From Enteractinococcus coprophilus (GTDB lineage Bacteria; Actinomycetota; Actinomycetes; Actinomycetales; Micrococcaceae): a DNA stretch of 64,000 nt. This document shows positions 29,701-35,788 of the stretch, in pieces. Position numbers and translations under genes: made by a program. The stretch covers positions 496,001-560,000 of the forward strand of contig NZ_VFOU01000002.1 of assembly GCF_006716305.1 (NCBI RefSeq). The letters run 5' to 3'. Position 1 is the first letter of the stretch, and every line of letters starts with the position of its first letter. The notes under the pieces are model-generated. The model ran no database searches. It was not told the origin of the DNA and was given only the letters and a program-made list of their open reading frames with translations.

Positions 29701-30325
29701 CGCGGTGTTCGGTGAATCGGCCGATGAGGATCATGAACATCGGGATTAACGGGATGGTCAGGACCAGCACGACGGCGCTGACCCAGTCGTGTATAAGGAT
29801 CCAGATGCCTAGGCCCAGGGGGATAATGAGCGCCGAGACGAGGGCCGGGAGGAAGTCGGTGTAGTAGTCATCGAGGTTATCTAAACCCTTGGACGCCAGG
29901 ATGGTGTCTTCGCCGGCGCGATCGGCGTGAGCGCCGGCGGCGGCTAGACGGTGGCGGACGAGTTGTTCGCGCAGGTGTTCTTTTTCACCCAGCGCGCCCC
30001 GAGTGGCCAGGACCTGTTGGCCCCATTGGGCTATGCCGCGTAATAGGGCCCCTCCGAAGCCCAGCGCGAGGGAGAGCACAAAGTGGTTGGAGGTGGTGTA
30101 TGCCACCAGCGATTCGGTGAGGCCCGGGGCGGTGCGCGGTGAATTGAATAGGAGCTGCAGCAGTTGTGCGGCGTCTGATGCTGGCAGGGACGCCGCCAGG
30201 TGGCTGATGCCGCGAGCCAGGGCGACGGCGATGAGGATCCAGCCGGTGAGTTTGACCGTGGCGAGGACGCCGAGCCCGATGAAGGCTCGACGTCCAGTGC
30301 GTGAGGTTGGCAGTTCTGGGATCAG
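26741..30325 (-). CDS. cydDC: Fused heterodimeric-type ABC exporter CydDC, CTG start overlapping the cydB stop
   Basis: CydDC exports cysteine and glutathione and binds haem, and is needed to assemble cytochrome bd. Here CydD and CydC are one chain of 1194 residues: membrane domain, nucleotide-binding domain 1 (Walker A GGASGTGKST, signature LSPGERRRLG), second membrane domain, then domain 2 (Walker A GPSGSGKST, signature ISGGQRQRVA). Domain 1 has an unusual insertion of about 45 residues before its Walker A. The first GTG, at 30106, would delete transmembrane helix 1 (FIGLGVLATVKLTGWILIAV). No ATG, GTG or TTG exists upstream in frame. A CTG at 30325 overlaps the cydB TGA as CTGA, mimicking the usual ATGA coupling, and I place the start there. 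Confidence 0.85.
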   Translation of the reverse strand: MIPELPTSRTGRRAFIGLGVLATVKLTGWILIAVALARGISHLAASLPASDAAQLLQLLFNSPRTAPGLTESLVAYTTSNHFVLSLALGFGGALLRGIAQWGQQVLATRGALGEKEHLREQLVRHRLAAAGAHADRAGEDTILASKGLDNLDDYYTDFLPALVSALIIPLGLGIWILIHDWVSAVVLVLTIPLIPMFMILIGRFTEHRVDEAASGLHKLSQHLLELARGLPVLVGLRRAGMQRKALADVSNSYQRTTMNTLKAAFMSGLALELISTLSVAIIAVFIGVRLVNGSIELYAGIMILTLAAEVYLPFRDIGSAYHASEDGVEALKRAKAQINQPVPNTMAQLLDTETLHDDAVELRDVTIAYKALRRIEDPTYTGPEYLTPQQYAQAKHDEASTDDAGELVAAPRYEVEALAPVVSDFSLRVAPSQYTVFGGASGTGKSTVLKALAGLLTDTEAAFRGETTGLKHRRIAYLSQHPTFVSDTVEDELWLVAEATQQGADAEYTMSLALDFAGLSGYQPRRIDELSPGERRRLGFARVLVRLLTTSHQNETQDAWLVVLDEPTAHLDAHSAARIRGVLRGLATGILPDGSKLPIILVVSSHDEMVHQDADQLLGNTVVPVQNTGDDDEAPAVSATFEHAAGNDEPVHRVRLADWLRFLPLNDGKFIGGIGWAVAALLSGALLSALSGWLIVQASYEPPILYLLAVIVGVRFFGIGRAVFRYAERLAVHDAVLSWANRIRLRVWDALGSQAGQWNRLTRSGGALSVLISDVDQLRDAVPRVIVPIPAAIITWLVSTGIVAYMAPGAWWPALVAGILAFFVVPIVVHLVDAKTTVQLADHRTWLVSAVSRLFSSAADTAGNGMTTRAADRFVAVDAHTSAPLKRSSFAAGLGEGLATLLSAWAAVHTMWVAISHGISAPNTALVVMLLLALAEPFGLFNQAAQESRTLNHQLAKLLPLLQDHTTPGADWVKVEASAEHGIDRLRLDDVTVRYGPDAPVVLDGLSLTAGKGDFVAVTGPSGSGKSTLLAVLLGFLQPVSGTYRLTAATADPAAALQLVAWCPQEAYLFDSTLRSNLALARDPSQRPTDDELYEVLDTVGLTDWLATAPEGLDTRLGPSGHFISGGQRQRVAVARALLAQAQVVLLDEPTAHLGADEAAALITDLQTALADKIVIMVTHDQRFAAMADSLQLR

Positions 30326-31341
30326 ACCGGCGTCACCACTGCAGATTCTGGGATGTGTTGTTCGCCGAGGCGTTGGCGGAACATCCAGTAGCTCCAGGCG
30401 CTATAGGCTAACACCAGCGGTAAGAAGATCGCGGTGACGACCGCCATGATCGACAGGGTGTAATCCGACGACGATGACGAGCTCACCGTGAGGTTATATG
30501 CTGCATCGATTGTGGAGGGCAGCACATTGGGGTACATCGAGGTAAAGATCGCCCCCATCCCCAGCGCGACAAAGATGACCATGCCTGTGAAGGTGAGGCC
30601 TTCTTTGCGCTGACGTGATGCAACCCAAGCAACAACTATGCCAGTGGCTGCCAGGACGACCATGCCAACCGATACGACTTTTGGATAGCGTATCGCGACC
30701 CCGATGACCCACACGGCGGCAGGCAGTAAGTACAGCGGCAAGAAGCGACGTAGGTGGTAGTTACCGGCTTCGCGGGGTGCACCGAGGGTTTTCAGCGATA
30801 AAAAGGCCCAGCCCATGGCTAGGGAGACTCCCACAACTGCCAGTCCACCGACCACAGCCCAACCGCTGAACCATGCAAATGGCCCGCCGACTCGGTCGCC
30901 GTATTCATCGAGTGGTAGCCCAGTGGACGTGAGCGCAAGCATGGCGCCGATTGAAAACGCTGCAAAAAACGAGCCACCGGCCATACACCAGTCCCACGCG
31001 TTGCGGGCTCGTTGGCTATGAGACTTCCCGCGGTATTCGATGGAGACTGCGCGCAGGATCAGTGCCAGCAGTGCGATGGTCAACGGGATATAGAGCCCGG
31101 CGAACATTGAGGCATACCAGTGTGGGAAGGCCGCAAAGGTGGCCCCTGCGGCAGTAATGAGCCACACTTCGTTGCCATCCCACACCGGCCCGATCGTGTT
31201 GAGTATGACGCGGCGCTGGGACTCGTTTCTGGCCCAACCTTTGAGCAACATGCCCACCCCAAGGTCGAAACCATCTAGCACCAGATAGCCAATCCATAGC
31301 ACCGCGATGAGAATGAACCACAACGTTGGAAGAAAATCCAT
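30322..31341 (-). CDS. cydB: Cytochrome bd ubiquinol/menaquinol oxidase subunit II (CydB)
   Basis: Second subunit of the high-affinity terminal oxidase cytochrome bd. The 339-residue protein has about eight or nine membrane helices, the N-terminal WIGYLVLDGFDLGVGML, the GPVWDGNEVWLITAAGATFAAFP motif by sense, and the AMGWAFLSLKT segment. It lies between cydA and cydDC with short gaps (38 bases and a 4-base overlap with the CTG start), so cydA-cydB-cydDC is a single operon. Confidence 0.97.
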   Translation of the reverse strand: MDFLPTLWFILIAVLWIGYLVLDGFDLGVGMLLKGWARNESQRRVILNTIGPVWDGNEVWLITAAGATFAAFPHWYASMFAGLYIPLTIALLALILRAVSIEYRGKSHSQRARNAWDWCMAGGSFFAAFSIGAMLALTSTGLPLDEYGDRVGGPFAWFSGWAVVGGLAVVGVSLAMGWAFLSLKTLGAPREAGNYHLRRFLPLYLLPAAVWVIGVAIRYPKVVSVGMVVLAATGIVVAWVASRQRKEGLTFTGMVIFVALGMGAIFTSMYPNVLPSTIDAAYNLTVSSSSSSDYTLSIMAVVTAIFLPLVLAYSAWSYWMFRQRLGEQHIPESAVVTPV

Positions 31342-31379
31342 GAGAATGTATTACCTTTCTAAGACGGTCGTGGATCGCA

Positions 31380-32960
31380 TCAGTATGCAAAGGACAACAC
31401 GTCGGAAGAGGGCTTATCGCGGTCCTCGTCGGCTTGGTCATCAGCCAGTAATTCTGGCATGCCCGCCGGGTGTCCGCCCCGGGTATAGCGTACGAGCAGC
31501 ACAATCTCCACTACGAGCAACAGCGCGTAGATCAGTGTCAACGCGATCAGGGAGAAGAGAATCTCTTGCCCGCTGACCCCCGGTGAGACCGCGGCCGCGG
31601 TGAACTGCCACACTTGGTCGATGCCGTTGAGATCCGGGTTCGGTGCCACCGTGAAGGGTTGACGGCCCATCTCAGTGAAGATCCAGCCGGTGGAGTTGGC
31701 CGCAAACGGTGCCAGGATCGATAACCATGCCAGATTCATTAACGTCTTGTCATGCGGGACAGTGCCCTTCCGGCCGATGAATAGGCCAAGGGCTGCTGCT
31801 AGGGCCGCAACGCCGCCGAAGGTAATCATCAAACGAAAACCCCAGTAGGTCACCTCCATGATCGGCAGGTAGTCGATTTCGGCTCCGGCGCGTTCGCCAT
31901 ACCGGGGATCATCCGGTAAGTGCGTGCCGTATTGCTCTTCGTACTGGGGAATCAGCGTGTTCACGCCGTCCACCGGAGTGGTGAAGTCATTGTGTGCCAG
32001 AAACGACAACAGTCCCGGGATCTCAAACACACCCACGATGTCGTCACAAGTGGTCGCACCGCCACTGTCTCGGCTGGCAACCGACAACACGGAGAATCCG
32101 GTGCCATCGTGACAGGCTGCTTCTGCCGAGGCCATTTTCAGCGGTTGTTGCTCGATCATCATCTGGGCTTGGGTGTGGCCGGTAAAGGCTGTTCCTAAAA
32201 ATGCCACAATGGCAATCCAACCACCCCAGCGGAAGGATGCGCGCCAACCGCGGTAGTCTGCTGCATCCCGGGCTTTGGAACCGGAGGAACCAACGACAAC
32301 GTAACCGCTATCGTCTACGGTATCGATGCCGTCCGTGCGTCGCTTCCACAGGTGATACCAGGCGATGCCCAGTAGCATTGAACCGGCGACGGCGAGCGCA
32401 CCGAAGATGGTGTGCGGAAAGTGAATCAACAACGTGGGGTTGGTCATGACGGCCCAGAAGTCGACCATCTCGGCTCGACCATTGACGAATTCGACCCCAA
32501 CCGGGTGTTGCATAAAAGCGTTCGCCGCAAGGATGAAGTATGCAGAGATGACGGATCCCAGCACGGCCAGCCACAGAACTGCCAGATGGATCCGAGGGTT
32601 TACACGCCCCCAACCAAAGACCCAGATACCGATGAACACGGACTCTAGGAAGAAAGCGATGAGTGCTTCCATTGCCAAAGGAGCACCAAAGACGTCACCC
32701 ACAAACCGGGAATACTCGCTCCAGGCCATACCGAATTGAAATTCTTGGACCAAACCTGTGGCAACACCCATGATGAAGTTGATCATGAAGATCTTGCCCC
32801 AAAACTTGGTCATCCGCAGGTAGTGTTCTTTCCCTGTTCGGTGCCAGGCGGTTTGCATTGCTACTAACACAATACCCAGGCCGATGGTCAACGGCACCAT
32901 CAAAAAGTGGTACACCGTGGTGATCCCGAACTGCCATCGAGCTACCTCAAGAGGATCCAT
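31380..32960 (-). CDS. cydA: Cytochrome bd oxidase subunit I (CydA)
   Basis: Haem-bearing subunit of cytochrome bd oxidase, which reduces O2 with menaquinol at low oxygen. The 526-residue protein starts DPLEVARWQFGITTVYHFLMVPLTIGL with H18 as haem ligand and contains the quinol-binding Q loop of moderate length (residues about 250-350). The signature usually read as GRQPW is GRQPF here (residues 432-436, codon TTC at 31653-31655), which is worth checking. A very strong GGGAGGGA lies upstream of the ATG. It opens the cyd operon, and BlaI-like operators lie 140-180 bases upstream. Confidence 0.97.
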   Translation of the reverse strand: MDPLEVARWQFGITTVYHFLMVPLTIGLGIVLVAMQTAWHRTGKEHYLRMTKFWGKIFMINFIMGVATGLVQEFQFGMAWSEYSRFVGDVFGAPLAMEALIAFFLESVFIGIWVFGWGRVNPRIHLAVLWLAVLGSVISAYFILAANAFMQHPVGVEFVNGRAEMVDFWAVMTNPTLLIHFPHTIFGALAVAGSMLLGIAWYHLWKRRTDGIDTVDDSGYVVVGSSGSKARDAADYRGWRASFRWGGWIAIVAFLGTAFTGHTQAQMMIEQQPLKMASAEAACHDGTGFSVLSVASRDSGGATTCDDIVGVFEIPGLLSFLAHNDFTTPVDGVNTLIPQYEEQYGTHLPDDPRYGERAGAEIDYLPIMEVTYWGFRLMITFGGVAALAAALGLFIGRKGTVPHDKTLMNLAWLSILAPFAANSTGWIFTEMGRQPFTVAPNPDLNGIDQVWQFTAAAVSPGVSGQEILFSLIALTLIYALLLVVEIVLLVRYTRGGHPAGMPELLADDQADEDRDKPSSDVLSFAY

Positions 32961-33086
32961 CAGGGTCCCTCCCCCATCAGCAATACTCCACTGATGATCA
33001 AAAGTCGGAAGTACGTTTGCGCTGTGTCACAGGTTTTTGACTACTCAGCGCATAGATACCGGCTGCATTTCAGCCTTTCCACGCTC

Positions 33087-33115
33087 ATCATAACCAGACT
33101 TCTACGCATTGTAGA
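33087..33115 (-). promoter_or_regulatory. Candidate cydABDC promoter
   Basis: On the minus strand, TCTACA (33115-33110, 4 of 6 matches to TTGACA) is followed after exactly 17 bases by TATGAT (33092-33087, 5 of 6 matches to TATAAT). The -35 element and spacer overlap the dyad at 33100-33116, so a protein bound there would block the promoter. The match is inferred by eye. Confidence 0.45.
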
Positions 33116-33116
33116 A
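33100..33116. promoter_or_regulatory. BlaI-type operator candidate 1
   Basis: TTCTAC, 5-base spacer GCATT, GTAGAA: a perfect 6-5-6 dyad. The CTAC/GTAG half-sites match the core of known BlaI/MecI-family operators, although those usually have a different spacer length. It lies in the region between cydA and blaI and overlaps the candidate cydA -35 box. Confidence 0.55.
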
Positions 33117-33122
33117 ATCATG

Positions 33123-33141
33123 TTTCTACGTGACGTAGAAA
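33123..33141. promoter_or_regulatory. BlaI-type operator candidate 2
   Basis: TTTCTAC, 5-base spacer GTGAC, GTAGAAA: a perfect 7-5-7 dyad with the same half-sites and spacer length as the neighbouring site, centre-to-centre distance 24 bases. It lies upstream of TACAAT (33160-33165), a possible -10 box for blaI. Confidence 0.55.
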
Positions 33142-33249
33142 TTTAACTGCCAAGCCCGCTACAATGAATCACAAACTCATCAAGGCCGCTTCGCGCGGCC
33201 GATATCACTGACACCAAACGCTGTATGGCGATCAATAGAAGGGATCTCA

Positions 33250-33603
33250 TTGGGCGAACTCGAACAAGCGATTATGGATTTGCTGTGGGATGCAGCTGAA
33301 CCGATGACTGCCAATCAAGTCCGTGACCTGTTAGCCCAGCGTCATGAAACCGACCCGGCGATCACCACCGTGCTCACGGTGCTTGGTCGGCTGCACAAAA
33401 AGGGCTTTGTCGTGAAAGACGATGCTCGCCGTCCGCACGAATTCTCGGCCAAGACCTCCCGCGAAGAACACACCGTCCAGCTGTTGAATGACGTTTTAGG
33501 CTCGGCCGTTGACAAGCATGCTGTGCTGGCGCGTTTTATCGGTGGCATTGATCCTTCGGATGCGCAAAAAGTCCAGCAGCTGTTAAGCTCACGCGACCAG
33601 TAG
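33250..33603 (+). CDS. BlaI/MecI/CopY-family transcriptional repressor
   Basis: A 117-residue winged-helix repressor of the BlaI/MecI family: LGELEQAIMDLLWDAAEPMTANQVRDLL, then TTVLTVLGRLHKKGFVVKD, which forms the recognition helix and wing, and a C-terminal dimerisation helix. Such repressors are usually inactivated through a partner membrane peptidase, and an M56 peptidase gene follows immediately. TTG start with GAAGGGA five bases upstream. Two matching dyads lie 110-150 bases upstream, so autoregulation is likely. No beta-lactamase or PBP2a gene is present; the divergent gene is cydA. Confidence 0.92.
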   Translation: MGELEQAIMDLLWDAAEPMTANQVRDLLAQRHETDPAITTVLTVLGRLHKKGFVVKDDARRPHEFSAKTSREEHTVQLLNDVLGSAVDKHAVLARFIGGIDPSDAQKVQQLLSSRDQ

Positions 33604-33616
33604 CTATCAGCTGCCC

Positions 33617-33621
33617 GGAGG
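33617..33621 (+). promoter_or_regulatory. Ribosome-binding site of the M56 peptidase gene (decides a CTG start)
   Basis: A perfect GGAGG is 6 bases from CTG 33628 but 18 bases from the first GTG at 33640. The spacing favours CTG as initiator. Confidence 0.6.
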
Positions 33622-33627
33622 CCCATC

Positions 33628-34596
33628 CTGACACCGTATGTGCTCGCAATCCTCGCGCTGCTGCTGGCCTGGCCCGTACCGCTGTGGCTACAACAGGCGA
33701 AGTGGCCCTCTCGTGCACCCGGTGCTGCGCTTATTCTATGGCAAGCAATCGGCATCAGCGGCGGACTCTCACTGGTCACCGCACCCCTGACCTGGGGGTT
33801 GCAGCCCTTTGGGCCCGGGATTCTCAGTGGGGCGTACGAATTGTGGCGCGTCTTCCAGGCCGACGGGATCGAAGGCTTAGCCTACGATCCTCGCTGGCAT
33901 CCGCTGGGGTTTGCTGCCATCACGTTGGGCTGTATTATTTTTGGACACCTGGCACTTGTGCTGGTATACACCGCCTACCGAACCTTTAGCCAGCGGAAAA
34001 AACATCGCGAGTTCGTAGAGTTACTCTCGGCATCCTTGCAGGACCATGACCGTGAATTACTTGATGGTTCACACTCGGCGCAAACGACTCGCGTGTTGCC
34101 GGTCGATCACCCCCTGGCGTATTGCCTGCCCGGAGTCAACCAGCCCCTGACAATTGTTTCCCAGGGGTTACTCGATCAATTGTCGACCCGACAACTCAAT
34201 GCGATCCTCTCCCACGAAGCCGCCCACCTGAACCAGCGGCACGACCTCCTGCGTTTGGCATTCCAGGCCTGGCACAACGCGGCGCCTTGGCTGCCTGTGA
34301 CCAGTGTCGCCGTAGATGAGGTCACGGAGCTGACTGAAATCCTGGCCGACGATGTTGCCCTGGTAGGCCATCAACGCAACGATCTCACCACCGCGCTGGT
34401 ACACACGCTCGCTGCAACCGATACACCTGAACCAACGACCACGCCAGCAGACGACACCGCAGCCCACACACTGTCCTCCCGCCGTTTGTTGCGGCTCTTG
34501 CATCCCGAGGAAGCATTGAATTCAGGTAGAGTTGGCCTGGTCATAATTCTGGCGATCTTACTGATTACGGTGCCAGCCTTCATCAGTTTGATGTGA
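33628..34596 (+). CDS. M56-family membrane zinc metallopeptidase (BlaR1/MecR1-like), probable CTG start
   Basis: An integral-membrane zinc peptidase related to the protease part of BlaR1/MecR1. It has four membrane segments and the HEXXH zinc motif as HEAAH (residues 196-200, in ILSHEAAHLNQRHD), followed by ELTEILADDVAL with the third ligand. There is no extracellular penicillin-binding sensor domain, as in most actinobacterial M56 proteins. Starting at CTG 33628 gives 322 residues with an N-terminus LTPYVLAILALLLAWPVP; the GTG at 33640 would be only four codons shorter but lacks a placed ribosome-binding site. It follows blaI by 24 bases and likely acts with it. Confidence 0.87.
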   Translation: MTPYVLAILALLLAWPVPLWLQQAKWPSRAPGAALILWQAIGISGGLSLVTAPLTWGLQPFGPGILSGAYELWRVFQADGIEGLAYDPRWHPLGFAAITLGCIIFGHLALVLVYTAYRTFSQRKKHREFVELLSASLQDHDRELLDGSHSAQTTRVLPVDHPLAYCLPGVNQPLTIVSQGLLDQLSTRQLNAILSHEAAHLNQRHDLLRLAFQAWHNAAPWLPVTSVAVDEVTELTEILADDVALVGHQRNDLTTALVHTLAATDTPEPTTTPADDTAAHTLSSRRLLRLLHPEEALNSGRVGLVIILAILLITVPAFISLM

Positions 34597-34696
34597 CCTC
34601 ACCCCGTGAGTCCACTGCAGGTGAAAACTATGCTCCGAGGTGATGAAGTCTTCTATGAATCGCGCGAGGTTAAAAACCGCGCTAAGCTGAGAAGTT

Positions 34697-35788
34697 ATGA
34701 CAAGTCAAGAGACTGAAGCTCGAGCGCCGGTTTCGATGCAAGTACACAGGAATGGACAGTCCAACGTGAGTTCTAACGCGGTTTCAATTCACCACAATGC
34801 AGCATTACTTTCTGTGGTCGAAGTGACCGCTCCGCTGGAAGTCACCTCGCAGATGCTCGATGAGCGACTCGAGGCCGTCCTCGAGCGTCTTCGCCTTCCA
34901 CAACGTCTCCTGGAGCGCGTGGCAGGCGTCAAAGTCCGACGGATGTGGGAAGGCCCAGAGGATTATATGCACGGCGCGGCCCAGGCTGGAGTCAAGGCCC
35001 TCGCCGAAGCCGGTGTCTCCCCTGACGCCGTTGGCTTGCTGATCAACACTTCCGTTACTCGCTCTCAACTTGAACCTGCTGTATCGGTGCAGATCCATGA
35101 CGCGATGGGACTTGCACCTTCGGCGACAAATTTCGACATCACCAATGCCTGCTTGGGCTTTGTTAACGGCATGGATCTAGCTGCAACCTTAATTGATGCC
35201 GGACAAATTGATTACGCCGTAGTGGTAGCAGGTGAAGACGCCAAAAACGTTCAAGAAGCAACCCTGCAAAATCTCCTCAGTGAGCGAACCACGCGCGATA
35301 ACTTCATGGAGCAATTTGCTTCTTTAACCCTGGGGTCAGGAGCGGCCGCTGCAGTCTTAGGTCGAGCAGATCTCCACCCTGAAGGCCACAAAATCCTGCG
35401 AGGCGTCACCAGGGCAGGAACTCAACACCACGGACTATGCCAAGGCGGCCACGATGGGATGTATACCGATTCCGGTGCCCTATTAGAAAATGGGCTGGAA
35501 CTGGTCATGGATGCTTGGAATGACACACCCGCAGAGTGGAACTGGCGCGGCATGGATCGTTACATCACCCACCAGGTCTCGCAGATGCACACCGATGCGA
35601 TCATTGAGTCTGCTGGTATCGATCGCGCAAAAATCCCCACAACCTTCCCGCATCTAGGTAATATCGGTCCAGCCGCGCTGCCCATTACCCTGGCCAGAGA
35701 ACTGGATTCCCTCAAAGTTGGTGATCGTGTTCTCGCCCTGGGTGTAGGATCCGGTCTCAACGTCGCAATGTTAGAAATAGAGTGGTGA
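34697..35788 (+). CDS. oleA: OleA: acyl-CoA condensing thiolase for long-chain olefin synthesis
   Basis: OleA condenses two fatty acyl-CoAs head to head into a beta-keto acid, the first step of C-C bond formation in long-chain alkene synthesis. The 363-residue thiolase-fold protein has the catalytic cysteine C152 in ITNACLGF, H292 in ITHQVS and N322 in HLGNIGPAALP. A glutamate in SQLEPAVS (E126) fits the glutamate specific to OleA and absent from FabH. The ATG has a poorly spaced GAGAAG; a GTG at 34766 would give an N-terminus closer to other OleA proteins. It overlaps oleBC by 7 bases. The cluster layout matches that of Micrococcus luteus. Confidence 0.92.
   Translation: MTSQETEARAPVSMQVHRNGQSNVSSNAVSIHHNAALLSVVEVTAPLEVTSQMLDERLEAVLERLRLPQRLLERVAGVKVRRMWEGPEDYMHGAAQAGVKALAEAGVSPDAVGLLINTSVTRSQLEPAVSVQIHDAMGLAPSATNFDITNACLGFVNGMDLAATLIDAGQIDYAVVVAGEDAKNVQEATLQNLLSERTTRDNFMEQFASLTLGSGAAAAVLGRADLHPEGHKILRGVTRAGTQHHGLCQGGHDGMYTDSGALLENGLELVMDAWNDTPAEWNWRGMDRYITHQVSQMHTDAIIESAGIDRAKIPTTFPHLGNIGPAALPITLARELDSLKVGDRVLALGVGSGLNVAMLEIEW

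Noticed and set aside
26741-30106. GTG 30106 as the CydDC start
   Set aside because: It would remove transmembrane helix 1 and leave a 216-base gap in an otherwise tightly packed operon.
33184-33200. GGCCGC-TTCGC-GCGGCC hairpin as a terminator
   Set aside because: No T-run follows and it lies in the leader of blaI; possibly a leader structure only.
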